51,724 nucleotides of DNA from a candidate division WOR-1 bacterium RIFCSPHIGHO2_01_FULL_53_15 (GCA_001772335.1 METM01000033.1:1-51724); one strand, 5' to 3'; positions 39,191 to 48,616 are shown, counted from the first letter of the stretch. Translations and numbers: made by a program. Notes: generated by a model from the sequence alone, not told the origin.

Positions 39191-39736
39191 CTACAAATCT
39201 CCTTTGATGAACATCTCCGCGATCAAGACGCCGATCATCGTCTTGTTGTCCCTGATCTTTCCGGTCTTAACCAGATCGAGGCAGAGCTCAAGATCAACGA
39301 GATCGACTTCGATCAACTCGTCCTCATCCGTTTTCTGTTTCATGAGATTCATATCGGTCGCCAAAAAGAACTGAATAATTTCATTGGAATAACCGGGCGA
39401 AGCGTAGCCCTCCCAGATCTTCTTGACATTTTTTGCGTGATAGCCGGTCTCTTCTTCCAGTTCGCGCCTCGCCGCCGCCTCACCCGCTTCGTTTTTCTCC
39501 GGCACCCCGGCGGGCACTTCAAGGAGAACCTCGCCGGTCGCTTGGCGGAATTGCCTGATGAGAACCAGTTCATTATCCTGCGTGATGGCCACGACCGCTA
39601 CCGCGCCTGGATGCTCAACGACCTCGCGCGTCGACTCGACGCCATTCGGCAGTTTAACGGTGTCGACCCTGACTTTAAGCAGGCGGCCTTCAAAAACCTT
39701 TTTCGAGTTTATCTCTTTCTCTTCAAGCTTTGCCAT
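39191..39736 (-). CDS. nudF: NUDIX hydrolase, ADP-ribose pyrophosphatase type
   Basis: 181 residues. Full Nudix box GVPEKNEAGEAAARRELEEETGY (GX5EX7REUXEEXGU, about residues 78-100), and the flanking motifs VRVDTVKLPNG, REVVEHPGAVAVVA and EGYASPGYSNEIIQFFLA typical of ADP-ribose hydrolases. Removes ADP-ribose and related nucleotides. It overlaps the upstream M20 peptidase gene by 28 bp. Confidence 0.92.
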   Translation of the reverse strand: MAKLEEKEINSKKVFEGRLLKVRVDTVKLPNGVESTREVVEHPGAVAVVAITQDNELVLIRQFRQATGEVLLEVPAGVPEKNEAGEAAARRELEEETGYHAKNVKKIWEGYASPGYSNEIIQFFLATDMNLMKQKTDEDELIEVDLVDLELCLDLVKTGKIRDNKTMIGVLIAEMFIKGDL

Positions 39737-40842
39737 TTCCCCGCTCCCGTTATTATTTTCAAGATATTTTCTGTCCCTTTGGCGAAATCAACGATACGGA
39801 TATTTTCTTTCAGCGTATGTACCTTGTCGGCGCCGACGCCGAGGATGACTGTCGGGACGCCGCGCTCGTTAAAGATATTGGCGTCGGAGCCGCCGCCGGT
39901 TGATTTGATCATCGGTTTCAAACCCGATGACTTAAAAATACCCATGATCAAAGCCAGCATTTTTTCATTCCTTTTGATCTCAAAAGACCGGTATGTTCTC
40001 TCCACCCTGATCTTTAATCTGGCGCGGCGCTTCTGGCAGGCCTTGAACAATACCCTTTCCATGTGCTCAACCTGGCGATCGAGCTTTTTGGCGTTGTGGC
40101 TGCGCGCTTCGCCACTCATCTCCACCTGGTCCGGCACAATATTGGTCGCCTGGCCGCCCCGGATCACCCCGATATTTGCCGTCGTCTCACGATCGATCCG
40201 GCCCAGTTTCATCCGCGCGATCGCTTCGCTCGCCACTTTGATCGCGTTGATCCCCTCTTCCGGATGGAGCCCGGCATGAGCCGAGCGGCCAATGATCGTC
40301 GCGAATAAACTGTATTGCGACGGCGCCCTGGTCGTGATCTCTTCAATGTCACCGCCGTCAATGGCCAGCCCGAAATCGGCTTTTAAATATTTATCCGGCA
40401 GGGCCTTCGCGCCGTTGAGACCGATCTCTTCAGCCACGGTAAAGATAATTCTTAGAGGCGGATGCTCAAGCTGTTTTTCTTTAATTGTCCTGAGTATTTC
40501 AATGATCGCCGCGACGCCGGCTTTATTGTCAGCCCCCAGAACAGTTCTGCCGTCAGAATAAATATGGCCGCCGCGCTCGATCGGTCTGGCATGCCGTCCC
40601 GGTGAAACGGTATCGAGATGGGCGTTGATCATCAGAACTGGAGAATTGAAACCGCGGCCAGGCAAATAGGTCGTTAAATTGCCGACCTCCCCCGCCCTGA
40701 CCTTTCCGGCCGTAAACGCGCGGATGTCAAGCGCTTTCAACTTTTTCTTTACATACTTTGCGACCTTGCCCTCGCGCAGTGACAAACTGTCGATCCTGGC
40801 AAGCTGTTTGAACATTTTAACCAAACGACGTTTATTTATCAT
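39709..40842 (-). CDS. M20 family metallopeptidase (PepT-like)
   Basis: 377 residues. Metal-binding residues are in NAHLDTVSPG (His, Asp), LGADNKAGVAAI (Asp), AEEIGLNGA (Glu-Glu), IDGGDIEE and GVGADKVHTLKE (His). The inserted dimerisation domain spans about 180-290 (AHAGLHPEEGINAI). It resembles tripeptide aminopeptidase PepT, releasing N-terminal residues in the cytosol. It overlaps thiL by 4 bp and nudF by 28. Confidence 0.9.
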   Translation of the reverse strand: MINKRRLVKMFKQLARIDSLSLREGKVAKYVKKKLKALDIRAFTAGKVRAGEVGNLTTYLPGRGFNSPVLMINAHLDTVSPGRHARPIERGGHIYSDGRTVLGADNKAGVAAIIEILRTIKEKQLEHPPLRIIFTVAEEIGLNGAKALPDKYLKADFGLAIDGGDIEEITTRAPSQYSLFATIIGRSAHAGLHPEEGINAIKVASEAIARMKLGRIDRETTANIGVIRGGQATNIVPDQVEMSGEARSHNAKKLDRQVEHMERVLFKACQKRRARLKIRVERTYRSFEIKRNEKMLALIMGIFKSSGLKPMIKSTGGGSDANIFNERGVPTVILGVGADKVHTLKENIRIVDFAKGTENILKIITGAGKWQSLKRKR

Positions 40843-41771
40843 TTCTTAAAATGCTCATATCCGCCGGACTTCAAGGTTTTTATTTCGCCGCTGCCGGTCA
40901 CCAATAAAACTTCCGGCTTCTGCCCAAAGATCTCGCCGACGATCGAGATCCCCATTTTTAGCTTTTTCAAGATAGCAAGTTTGTCGGCTGGAACGGTAAA
41001 AACAAGCTCGTACTCTTCCCCGCCGTAGAGCGCCTGGTCAAGCGTCGCCCCCCGAGCGATTGGAATTTTACCCTCCCAGATCCTCGCGCCGACCTTACTC
41101 GCTCGGCAGATCTCAATGACGGAGCGGGCCAAGCCGTCGGAGCTGTCGATCATGGCGGAGGCAATGTGTGATTTCGCGATCTTTCGCGCTTCCTGAGTTC
41201 GGAGTTCGGAGTTCGGAGTTCGTAGTTCGTAGTTTTCTGCCGCCGCTCCCCCAAACATCCCCGTCACGCAAATAAGATCCCCGACCTTCGCGGTCGACCG
41301 CAGCAGCAAATTATCCTTTTCAACTTCACCCAGCAAAGCGATTGCAATAAACATGACAGCCGAGTCGGTCGTATCTCCGCCGATGATATCAATTTTATGC
41401 TTTTTAGCCAGTGAATCGATGCCTCGGTAAATTTCATCAACAGCCGAAACATCGGTATTTTTCGGCAGGCCAAGAGTCACAAGGGCATGGGTCGGAAAAC
41501 CACCCATGGCCGCGATGTCGGAAATATTCGCTAACAGCGCCTTCCGGCCCAAATGAAAAAACGAGAGCCCTTTTCTCTTGAAATCAACATTCTCAACCAG
41601 CGTATCGGTGGTGATCAGCAAACATTTTCCGGATACCCGGTTACCCGGATATCCGGATATCCGGAGAACCGCCGCATCATCCCCGATTCCGACAACTGTT
41701 TCTGGGCGCCTGGCTTCGCGCCTGGCAATGCGGTCAATCAATCCGAATTCGCCCAGTTGAGAGAGTTTCAC
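40839..41771 (-). CDS. thiL: Thiamine-monophosphate kinase ThiL
   Basis: 310 residues from GTG. Makes thiamin diphosphate from thiamin monophosphate. Motifs GIGDDAAVL, LITTDTLVENVDF, KALLANISDIAAMGG, IIGGDTTDS, DSSDGLARSV and GGEEYELVFT are all ThiL signatures. Two low-complexity stretches interrupt it: RISGYPGNRVSG near residue 40 and YELRTPNSELRTQ near residue 190. Both are encoded by short DNA tandem repeats and lie in loops. An extended -10 stands 12 nt before the GTG with no ribosome site, so the mRNA leader is probably very short. First gene of the long minus-strand run. Confidence 0.94.
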   Translation of the reverse strand: MKLSQLGEFGLIDRIARREARRPETVVGIGDDAAVLRISGYPGNRVSGKCLLITTDTLVENVDFKRKGLSFFHLGRKALLANISDIAAMGGFPTHALVTLGLPKNTDVSAVDEIYRGIDSLAKKHKIDIIGGDTTDSAVMFIAIALLGEVEKDNLLLRSTAKVGDLICVTGMFGGAAAENYELRTPNSELRTQEARKIAKSHIASAMIDSSDGLARSVIEICRASKVGARIWEGKIPIARGATLDQALYGGEEYELVFTVPADKLAILKKLKMGISIVGEIFGQKPEVLLVTGSGEIKTLKSGGYEHFKK

Positions 41772-41783
41772 AGTCTGGTAATT

Positions 41784-41792
41784 ATTATAACA
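41784..41792 (-). promoter_or_regulatory. Extended -10 promoter of thiL
   Basis: TGTTATAAT on the minus strand, ending 12 nt before the GTG start at 41771. -35 is poor. No Shine-Dalgarno. Confidence 0.6.
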
Positions 41793-41909
41793 TGGATTTC
41801 GCGCTTGGCGATTTCAAAAAAATGACTCGCCGGATGCCTGCCATTCTTGAGGCGAACGTCGAGCGCATTAATGAATGAAATTTCAGCCAATCCCTGCGGA
41901 TAAAAAGGT

Positions 41910-42752
41910 GTGAGTTATATAACAGCTTACTATTATCCAATAATTTTCCAGACCAATGCCGGGAACTTCACAGTCGCACAAGTTTATGAATACGAATCCG
42001 GCAGAGTGAAGAAGGTTTATGACGGCGATTCATTCCAACTGTCGGACGGCAGCTCGGTCCGCCTTTTCGGGATCAACACGCCGGAAAAAGGCGAGCCAGG
42101 CAGCGACGAGGCAAAAGAAACGCTGTCAGGAATAATTGGGAACAAAGACGTTTACTTTGAAACTCATAAAATAGACGGTTACCATCGCAAAGTCGCCAGT
42201 GTCTACATCATGCGGGACGGCGAAATGGTGGACGCAAGCGAATTAATGGTGAAAATAGGCAAAGCGCATGTTTTCTGGTTTAATAATTCGAAGCCGCAAC
42301 TGCTGGCCAAATATTTAACTCTGCAAAACGAAGCGCGCCGCAGGCAGTATGGCATCTGGGACCTTCCCTCCTTTCGCCGGGAGCTCCACATTACCAGCTT
42401 TCACGCCAATGGCCGCGGGAACGACGCCCTCGACCCCAATGTCGAATACTTCCGGCTGGCCAATATCTCCGACAGAAATATCAATCTGGGCGGTTATAAA
42501 GTGGTCGATTGTGAGTCAAAAAAGGCCTACCCCCTGCCCGCCATGGATCTGCCGGCCGGCTGGACGGTTTCTGTTCGCTCAGGAACCGGGCAGAATCAAA
42601 CGAACATCCGCCGCGGCGAACTCTATATTCATCTGGGCAGCAAAACAGAGCTGTGGAAAGATTCCGGAGCAAAAATCATTATTGTTTACGGAACCGGGAA
42701 AGTAATCGATTCGAAAGCTTCAAATAATAGTTTTGTCTGCGCAGCCCCTTGA
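41910..42752 (+). CDS. Thermonuclease-like (SNase) protein with C-terminal lamin-tail domain
   Basis: About 280 residues from GTG 41910 (bounded by a stop at 41901). Residues 30-150 match the staphylococcal nuclease fold: RVKKVYDGDSFQL (calcium Asp), VRLFGINTPEKG (Arg), YHRKVASVYI (Arg/Lys region). Residues 160-275 resemble a lamin-tail domain (ITSFHANGRGNDALDPNVEYFRLANISDRNINLGGYKV, LPAGWTVSVRSG). Such pairs are usually secreted and act on extracellular DNA. The N-terminus (YITAYYYPIIFQTNAGNFTVA) is a poor signal peptide, so the start or export is uncertain. It is convergent with thiC. Confidence 0.82.
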   Translation: MSYITAYYYPIIFQTNAGNFTVAQVYEYESGRVKKVYDGDSFQLSDGSSVRLFGINTPEKGEPGSDEAKETLSGIIGNKDVYFETHKIDGYHRKVASVYIMRDGEMVDASELMVKIGKAHVFWFNNSKPQLLAKYLTLQNEARRRQYGIWDLPSFRRELHITSFHANGRGNDALDPNVEYFRLANISDRNINLGGYKVVDCESKKAYPLPAMDLPAGWTVSVRSGTGQNQTNIRRGELYIHLGSKTELWKDSGAKIIIVYGTGKVIDSKASNNSFVCAAP

Positions 42753-42772
42753 CGATAATCTTGACGAAAACT

Positions 42773-43936
42773 TTACGATTTAGTCAGCGCTTCCGAGGAG
42801 ACCTTGTAAGCGCAGAACTCGCCGCACATCGAGCAGACATCGTCGCAGGAAGATTTTCGCCGCTCATGGATTTCCCGAGCTTTTTTCGGGTCGATTGCCA
42901 GGTTAATTTGCCGTTCCCAGTCAAGCGCTTTGCGGGCCTTTGACATCTCGTTGTCCCACTGCCTTGCTCCCTTTATCCCCTTGACGATATCAGCGCAGTG
43001 GGCGGCAATGCGCGAAGCAATCACCCCTTCCCTGACGTCTTCCGGCGTCGGCAGGCCGAGATGTTCCGTCGGGGTTACGTAGCAAAGAAAATCGGCTCCC
43101 GCCGAAGCCGCCAACGTCCCACCGATCGCGGCGGTGATATGATCGTAGCCGGGCGCGACATCCGTCGGCAGAGGGCCAAGCACATAGAACGGCGCGCCTT
43201 TGCAAACCTCTTTCTGCATTTTGATCTGCGCTTCGATCTGGTCATATGGGACGTGGCCCGGACCTTCGATAATGACCTGTACTCCGGCCTCCCAGGCGCG
43301 CTTGGTCAGGTCGCCCAAAATAATAAGCTCTTGAATTTGTGCTTGGTCGCCGGCATCAATTATCGAACCCGGCCGCATGCCGTCGCCAAGAGAGAGCGTA
43401 ATGTCGTATTTTAATGCGATCTCGAGGAGTCGATCATACTGCAAATAAAAAGGGTTCTCGGCTTTATTGTCAATGATCCACTTGACCAGCGCGGCGCCGC
43501 CCCGGCTGACAACATCCATTATTCGCGGCTGTTTTTTGAGCCGGCCGATCGACTCGAATGTGACGCCGCAGTGGATGGTCATGAAATCGACGCCGTCTTG
43601 CGCCTGCTCTGCCACGACCTCGAACATTCCTTCCGCCGTCATCCGTTTCTCGACCATCGCCTGATAAATGGGGACGGTACCAAGGGGCAAGGGGCAAGCA
43701 GAAAGAATGGTTTTTCTGATCGCGGAGATTTCGCCGCCGGTCGAGAGGTCCATGATAGTATCGGCACCGGCTTCGATCGCCGCCTCGAGTTTCTTTAATT
43801 CCTCTTCAACATCCGGGAAATCAGCTGAGGTGCCAATATTCGCGTTGACTTTGGTGCTTAAACCCTGCCCAATGCTGACGGACCTGACGCCTTTATGCCT
43901 TGGGTTATGAGGTGTGACAATCAGCCGCCTGGTCAT
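42773..43936 (-). CDS. thiC: Phosphomethylpyrimidine synthase ThiC
   Basis: 387 residues, a short form of ThiC that lacks the N-terminal extra domain. Radical SAM enzyme converting aminoimidazole ribotide to HMP phosphate. VNANIGTS, DTIMDLSTGG, GTVPIYQA, IHCGVT, SLGDGMRPG, EGPGHVP, LGPLPTDVAPGYDHI and the C-terminal cluster CSMCGEFC are all family signatures. BzaF/BzaB homologs make hydroxybenzimidazole from the same substrate, but thiL and thiE nearby favour thiamin. It overlaps the upstream gene by 4 bp, leaving no room for a TPP riboswitch directly in front of it. Confidence 0.93.
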   Translation of the reverse strand: MTRRLIVTPHNPRHKGVRSVSIGQGLSTKVNANIGTSADFPDVEEELKKLEAAIEAGADTIMDLSTGGEISAIRKTILSACPLPLGTVPIYQAMVEKRMTAEGMFEVVAEQAQDGVDFMTIHCGVTFESIGRLKKQPRIMDVVSRGGAALVKWIIDNKAENPFYLQYDRLLEIALKYDITLSLGDGMRPGSIIDAGDQAQIQELIILGDLTKRAWEAGVQVIIEGPGHVPYDQIEAQIKMQKEVCKGAPFYVLGPLPTDVAPGYDHITAAIGGTLAASAGADFLCYVTPTEHLGLPTPEDVREGVIASRIAAHCADIVKGIKGARQWDNEMSKARKALDWERQINLAIDPKKAREIHERRKSSCDDVCSMCGEFCAYKVSSEALTKS

Positions 43937-44454
43937 GTCTTATATTCGCGGGTTTCTTCCGGCGGTTTGGCTTCGCGAGCCAGTTTCATGGCCAGGGCGA
44001 CAGCTTCTTTCGGCGAACTGGCGCGATGAACCTCCTGGTCCATCTGGCCGTTATGGTGGATAAATTGCCAGGTCTTGAGCCCGACAACAGGTATCTTATA
44101 ACCGAGCGCGAAAGCGATCTCTGACAAAGTGCCGTGAGAGCCGCCGACGGCGATCACCACGTGGCCGGTCTTGACGACCAACTTATTCCGCGCGTAGCCG
44201 ATCCCGGTGATGATTGGAAAATCGATGTAAGGGTTGGCATCTTCGCGCCGGCTGCCCGGCAGGATGCCGATCGTGGTCCCGCCGGCACTCTTGGCCCCCT
44301 TGCTCGTCGCCTCCATGACGCCCTTGAGCCCGCCGCAAACAAGGACGGCGCCGGCTTTGGCGATCTCCGCCCCGACCTCTTCGGCCAGCTTGGCGATCTC
44401 CGGCGAAGCGTGGCTTTCGCCGACGACGGCAATGAATATCTTCTTATCGGTCAT
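43933..44454 (-). CDS. TIGR00725/LOG-like (SLOG) nucleotide-binding protein
   Basis: 173 residues. Rossmann-like SLOG fold: IAVVGES at the start, VCGGLKGVMEATSKGAKSAGG near residue 40, and AVGGSHGTLSEIAFALGYKIPVVGL near 105, as in the TIGR00725 group related to the LOG phosphoribohydrolases and molybdenum-cofactor carrier proteins. It lacks the PGGxGTxxE of true LOG, so enzyme activity is open. It overlaps thiC by 4 bp. TATAAT ends exactly 6 nt before the ATG, so the mRNA is likely leaderless. Confidence 0.85.
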   Translation of the reverse strand: MTDKKIFIAVVGESHASPEIAKLAEEVGAEIAKAGAVLVCGGLKGVMEATSKGAKSAGGTTIGILPGSRREDANPYIDFPIITGIGYARNKLVVKTGHVVIAVGGSHGTLSEIAFALGYKIPVVGLKTWQFIHHNGQMDQEVHRASSPKEAVALAMKLAREAKPPEETREYKT

Positions 44455-44460
44455 GAAGAA

Positions 44461-44469
44461 ATTATAGCA
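44461..44469 (-). promoter_or_regulatory. Extended -10 promoter, leaderless, before the SLOG-like/thiC pair
   Basis: TGCTATAAT on the minus strand, with 6 nt to the ATG at 44454. The predicted start is the A of the ATG or next to it. Confidence 0.65.
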
Positions 44470-44484
44470 GAAAGAGAAGAATAA

Positions 44485-45648
44485 TTACAGGAGGCCTTCA
44501 CTCAGCATCTCGATGCCGGGCAGCGTCTGCCGCGAGAGCAATTCCTGAATAACTATTTTACTCGTGAAAGTAAAGAACTTTTCCATTTCCGGCCGGCGGG
44601 CCAGCGCAAATCTTATCTCTGGGCCGAACGACATTATCTTTTTGCCTCGACCGGCCAATCGAGACAGATGCTCCAAAACCACCTCGGTCGTTTTTTTCTC
44701 CCCCTCCACTAAGTCAAAGGATCCCTTGACGAACGCGACCATCACTCCCTCACTTCTGATCTCGCTCAACGCCAGGCCGATCCAATCATCACCGGTCCCA
44801 AACGCGCAGGGAGGGAAAACAAACTTATCGCCATGATCTTTCAAGAGCAGGCGGGCGGCCGCGATCTCCGCCTCGAGTTCGCCCGGCCCGCGCTTTCCGG
44901 CCAGCGGGTCACGATCGGTAAATATCCTGGGACTTGCCGCCAGAAAAGGATAAAGCATCGACCCGTCGATCAGCGCTTGCTTCACTCTTGGCAACATCAT
45001 TTTCAACAACTCAAAACTGCCGCCCGGCCCGGTCAGCCGTTTACCGCCAAAAAAGCCGATTGTTTTTTCTGAGCCGAACGTCAGGCTGTCCCAGACGCGG
45101 TTTATCTCCTGTTCGGCCTCGATCCCCAGCGCGACCACTCCATCTTGGCTCTTCGTCTTTATCAGTTTGGCGATCTCAAGCGTTAACAGAGAGGGGTAAA
45201 GCATTTCGGATACCATGTCGATGATCAGTCCCTCGGCTTTCGTGTCATTAACGATATTTTGGGCCAGTTCCCGCGCGGCGGTTTGATTTCTGGTTTCCAC
45301 CTCATAAAGTGCGAGATTATCGAGCAGGACTATCGGCTTATGCGCCCGGAACTGATCGGATCTCTCCACTGCCTGGTTGACCTCCCGGCCGAAAAGGGCC
45401 GGAACAGGTCTGACGACAGGCCGGCCAAGCTGTTTTCCCAATAAGTCGGCCGCGTCGCTTGTCCCTTGCTTCCATCTGCCCAGCATAACAGTGATACCAT
45501 CACAATCGATGACCTTGCGCGTGGTCGCGAGAGAACCGAGTGCGCGCTCCGATGACAGGTCAATGACCTGCAGCCACCTCGTTGAATAGATGTTCCGATC
45601 GGGCAGTCGCGACATAACAGCTTTTTTGTGAATAGGATTGATGGCCAT
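44485..45648 (-). CDS. Divergent phosphoglycerate kinase-like protein
   Basis: 387 residues from [15 protein letters not shown] 45648 follows GGAG by 5 nt. It follows PGK along the whole length: [12 protein letters not shown] (for SHLGRP), [28 protein letters not shown] (PGK LLENVRF..EE..N..FA..LA), [22 protein letters not shown] (PGK GGxK) and [13 protein letters not shown] (PGK GGGMAYTF), [10 protein letters not shown] (PGK hinge/loop region) and a TTEVVLEHL helix near the end. The N-terminal DFNVP motif and several catalytic basic residues are not recognisable, so it may be a pseudoenzyme or have a new substrate. It is on the minus strand, diverging from leuC. Confidence 0.65.
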   Translation of the reverse strand: MAINPIHKKAVMSRLPDRNIYSTRWLQVIDLSSERALGSLATTRKVIDCDGITVMLGRWKQGTSDAADLLGKQLGRPVVRPVPALFGREVNQAVERSDQFRAHKPIVLLDNLALYEVETRNQTAARELAQNIVNDTKAEGLIIDMVSEMLYPSLLTLEIAKLIKTKSQDGVVALGIEAEQEINRVWDSLTFGSEKTIGFFGGKRLTGPGGSFELLKMMLPRVKQALIDGSMLYPFLAASPRIFTDRDPLAGKRGPGELEAEIAAARLLLKDHGDKFVFPPCAFGTGDDWIGLALSEIRSEGVMVAFVKGSFDLVEGEKKTTEVVLEHLSRLAGRGKKIMSFGPEIRFALARRPEMEKFFTFTSKIVIQELLSRQTLPGIEMLSEGLL

Positions 45649-45705
45649 ATATACTCCATTGAACATCCGCGCTTCTTCGCAAAAATTTCAATATTTATTG
45701 CCCTG

Positions 45706-45714
45706 TGTTATAAT
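45706..45714 (+). promoter_or_regulatory. Extended -10 promoter of leuC, leaderless
   Basis: TGTTATAAT on the plus strand, then 6 nt (TTGTTT) and ATG 45721. No Shine-Dalgarno. The transcript should begin at the A of the start codon. Confidence 0.7.
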
Positions 45715-45720
45715 TTGTTT

Positions 45721-46980
45721 ATGGCGCAAACGATCACCCAAAAGATCCTGGCCAAACATGCCGGCTTGAGATCGGCCGAGCCCGGCCAGCTTATCAACTG
45801 CAAGGTCGACCTTGTCCTCGGCAACGACATCACTTCTCCTCCGGCGATCAAAGAATTCGAGCGGATCGGCGTCAGCAAAGTTTTTGACAAGAAGAAGATA
45901 TTTCTTGTCCCCGATCACTTCGCCCCGGCCAAGGACATCAAGTCCGCCGAGCAGATAAAAATGATGCGCGAGTTCGCCCATAAATACGGCATTGTCAACT
46001 TTTTTGAGATCGGCTGTATGGGGATCGAGCACGCGCTACTGCCGGAAATGGGTGCGATCAAACCGGGCGATTTAATTATTGGCGCGGACTCGCACACCTG
46101 CACCTACGGCGCGCTGGGCGCTTTCTCGACCGGCGTCGGCTCGACTGACATGGCCGCCGCCATGGCGACGGGTGAAGTTTGGTTTAAAGTGCCGGAACAG
46201 TTGAAGTTCGTCTATACGGGAAAACTCCAAAAATGGGTCGAGGCCAAAGACCTCATCCTCTACACCATCGGCCAGATCGGCGTTGACGGCGCCCGCTACA
46301 TGTCGATGGAATTCACCGGCCCGGTCATCGATAAGCTTTCCATCGAAAGCCGCCTGACCATGGCCAACATGGCGATCGAAGCCGGCGGCAAGAATGGGAT
46401 ATTCGGGATCGACGCAAAGACCAAACAATATTTAACTAAAGTTCACGTTACGCGTTACCCGTTACTCTATTCTGACAAGGACGCAGAATATAAACAAATT
46501 TACGATTACGATGTCGCCGAGATCGAGCCCCAGGTCGCCTATCCCCATCTGCCCAGCAACACTCACCCCGTCAGCAAGAGCGGCCATATTAAGATCGACC
46601 AGTCGGTCATCGGTTCATGCACTAATGGACGGATCGAAGATATGAGAGTGGCGGCCAAAATTCTTAAAGGCAAAAAAGTCCACCCGGATGTCAGGTTAAT
46701 TATTCTTCCGGCGACACAAAATGTCGAGCTTCAGATGATCAAAGAAGGGCTGATGGAAATATTCATCAAAGCCGGCGCTTCGGTCTCGACCCCGACCTGC
46801 GGGCCGTGCCTGGGCGGACACATGGGAGTCCTTGCTGAGGGAGAAAAAGCAATCGCGACCACGAACCGGAACTTTGTCGGCCGGATGGGCCACCCGAAAT
46901 CTGAAGTTTATCTCTCGAACGTGGCGGTGGCGGCGGCGTCCGCGGTGGCCGGCCGCATCGCCAGCCCGGAGGATTTATAG
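45721..46980 (+). CDS. leuC: 3-isopropylmalate dehydratase large subunit (LeuC/HacA type)
   Basis: 419 residues, the short LeuC2/HacA form. With LeuD it isomerises 2-isopropylmalate to 3-isopropylmalate using a [4Fe-4S] cluster. [24 protein letters not shown] is a family signature, and cluster cysteines are in [12 protein letters not shown] and [25 protein letters not shown] near residue 240 is encoded by a tandem GTTACGCGTTACC repeat and may be a small insertion. A homoaconitase or other dehydratase cannot be excluded. The 45628 start is rejected: it adds 31 unlikely residues upstream of the promoter. Followed directly by leuD with no gap. Confidence 0.9.
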   Translation: MAQTITQKILAKHAGLRSAEPGQLINCKVDLVLGNDITSPPAIKEFERIGVSKVFDKKKIFLVPDHFAPAKDIKSAEQIKMMREFAHKYGIVNFFEIGCMGIEHALLPEMGAIKPGDLIIGADSHTCTYGALGAFSTGVGSTDMAAAMATGEVWFKVPEQLKFVYTGKLQKWVEAKDLILYTIGQIGVDGARYMSMEFTGPVIDKLSIESRLTMANMAIEAGGKNGIFGIDAKTKQYLTKVHVTRYPLLYSDKDAEYKQIYDYDVAEIEPQVAYPHLPSNTHPVSKSGHIKIDQSVIGSCTNGRIEDMRVAAKILKGKKVHPDVRLIILPATQNVELQMIKEGLMEIFIKAGASVSTPTCGPCLGGHMGVLAEGEKAIATTNRNFVGRMGHPKSEVYLSNVAVAAASAVAGRIASPEDL

Positions 46981-47490
46981 ATGTTGACTCACGGTCGCTC
47001 GGGGCATGTCTGGAAATTCGGCAATAATATTGACACCGACCTGATCATACCGGCCAGGTATTTGACGACTTCCGATCCAGTGGAGCTGGCGAAAAACGCC
47101 ATGGAGGACGCCGATCCGGAATGGGCGGACAAAATGAATCCTGGCGACTTTATCGTCGCGGGCGATAACTTCGGCTGCGGCTCTTCGCGCGAACATGCTC
47201 CGATCGCGCTCAAGGCAACAGGGCTCTCCGCCGTGATTGCCAGATCGTTCGCTCGCATTTTCTACCGTAATGCGATCAACATCGGTTTCCCGATCCTCGA
47301 ATCACCGGAAGCAGCCGAAGAGATCAAAGAAGGCGACGAAATTGAAGTTGACCTGACTTCCGGGACAATAAAAGACCTGACCAGCGGAAAAACTTACCAG
47401 GCCCAGCCCTTCCCGGAGTTCATGCAGAAGATCATCAAAGCGGGCGGACTGATCAAATATTTGCGGCAACAACATCCCCAACTTCGGTAG
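46981..47490 (+). CDS. leuD: 3-isopropylmalate dehydratase small subunit (LeuD/HacB type)
   Basis: 169 residues. Swivel domain partner of LeuC. Signatures GNNIDTDLIIPARYL, GDFIVAGDNFGCGSSREHAPIAL and FARIFYRNAINIGFPI. The residues after Tyr-Leu in the substrate loop (YLTT) match neither the typical LeuD nor homoaconitase loop known from methanogens, so the substrate is not settled. ATG 46981 follows the leuC stop TAG at once. Its last 38 bases overlap the convergent leuB-like gene. Confidence 0.92.
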   Translation: MLTHGRSGHVWKFGNNIDTDLIIPARYLTTSDPVELAKNAMEDADPEWADKMNPGDFIVAGDNFGCGSSREHAPIALKATGLSAVIARSFARIFYRNAINIGFPILESPEAAEEIKEGDEIEVDLTSGTIKDLTSGKTYQAQPFPEFMQKIIKAGGLIKYLRQQHPQLR

Positions 47491-48505
47491 TCGACATCCC
47501 CATTTTGCCCGCCGCCATTGAGGGCATTTTGGCTACTGTTGTGATTATGGCATTTTCGATGTCGGCCGCGGCTTTTTCTTCGCCAAGTTCATCAAGCAGC
47601 ATTTGAAGCGCGCCGATCGCCGCCAGAGGATTAATGACATTTTTGCCGGTATATTTAGGGGCCGAGCCACCGATCGGCTCAAACATCGAAACCCCTTCCG
47701 GATTAATATTTCCCCCCGCCGCAATCCCCATCCCCCCCTGGATCATGGCCCCGAGATCGGTGATAATGTCACCGAACATGTTGTCGGTTACGATCACGTC
47801 AAACCACTCCGGGTTCTTGACAAACCACATGCAGGTTGCGTCGACATGGGAATATTCCCGTTTGATGTCGGGATAATCATTTCCCCCGACTTCATGGAAT
47901 GTTCTTTCCCAAAGGTCAAAGGCGTAGGTCAAAACGTTGGTTTTTCCGACAAGAGTCAATTGTTTTCTTTTATTTCTCTTCCTGCAATATTCAAAAGCAT
48001 AACGCAGACAGCGCTCGACCCCTTTTCTCGTGTTATAAGATACCTGGATCGCCACCTCGTCTTTAGTGCCCTTATTCTGAAATTCACCCATTCCCTTGTA
48101 TAGTCCTTCGCTGTTCTCCCTGACGACGACAAAGTCAATCTCCGCCGGGCCTTTATCCTTGATGGGCGTCCAGACATTGGGATAGAGTTTCACCGGCCTT
48201 AGATTGATGTACTGATCCAACGCAAAGCGAATCTTGAGCAGAACGCCGTGTTCCAATATCCCCGGCTTGACCTCGGGCGTTCCCACCGCCCCCAGATAAA
48301 TGACATCGAACTGTTTTAGCTTTTCAATGTCCTTGTCGCTGACCAGCTCGCCGGTCTTCAGGTATCTTTTGCCGGAAAAATCGAATTCTTCGAGCTGATA
48401 ATCGAACTTGTGCTTCTTTGCGGCGGCTTTCAGGACTTTTAACCCTTCAGCCACAACCTCAGGCCCTGTTCCATCTCCGCCAATTACTGCTATCTTGTAT
48501 GTCAT
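47453..48505 (-). CDS. leuB: Isopropylmalate/isocitrate dehydrogenase family protein
   Basis: 350 residues from [21 protein letters not shown] 48505 follows GGAG by 6 nt; a start four codons earlier is possible. NAD-dependent decarboxylating dehydrogenase fold: [21 protein letters not shown] is the substrate-binding arginine region, [14 protein letters not shown], and [30 protein letters not shown] is the metal and NAD signature (Asp residues). Sequence type is close to archaeal/actinobacterial IPMDH. Next to leuCD it most likely completes leucine synthesis; homoisocitrate or tartrate-like substrates are alternatives. It is transcribed against leuCD and overlaps leuD by 38 bp. Confidence 0.9.
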   Translation of the reverse strand: MTYKIAVIGGDGTGPEVVAEGLKVLKAAAKKHKFDYQLEEFDFSGKRYLKTGELVSDKDIEKLKQFDVIYLGAVGTPEVKPGILEHGVLLKIRFALDQYINLRPVKLYPNVWTPIKDKGPAEIDFVVVRENSEGLYKGMGEFQNKGTKDEVAIQVSYNTRKGVERCLRYAFEYCRKRNKRKQLTLVGKTNVLTYAFDLWERTFHEVGGNDYPDIKREYSHVDATCMWFVKNPEWFDVIVTDNMFGDIITDLGAMIQGGMGIAAGGNINPEGVSMFEPIGGSAPKYTGKNVINPLAAIGALQMLLDELGEEKAAADIENAIITTVAKMPSMAAGKMGMSTTEVGDVVAANI

Positions 48506-48531
48506 TATTGACTCCATTCGAATTTACCTGA

Positions 48532-48540
48532 ATTATAGCA
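48532..48540 (-). promoter_or_regulatory. Extended -10 promoter of leuB
   Basis: TGCTATAAT on the minus strand. The predicted leader is about 20 nt and holds the GGAG ribosome site. Confidence 0.6.
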
Positions 48541-48599
48541 AAATATGTGAAATTCCTCAATTTATTTGCCGATAAATGTTAGGAAGATATGGGGCACGA

Positions 48600-48616
48600 G
48601 TCCGCCAAAGGCGGAC
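48600..48616. repeat. Small perfect hairpin (GTCCGCC-AAA-GGCGGAC)
   Basis: Seven-base arms and a three-base loop in the gap before the unknown coiled-coil gene. No T tract follows. It could fold in the 5' part of that transcript. Confidence 0.6.

Noticed and set aside
42700..44454. TPP riboswitch for thiC
   Set aside because: thiC overlaps the preceding gene by 4 bp and no THI-box (CUGAGA...) is visible in front of the pair.
45628..45720. Upstream extension of leuC (31 codons)
   Set aside because: It precedes the extended -10 box and is antisense to the start of the PGK-like gene.
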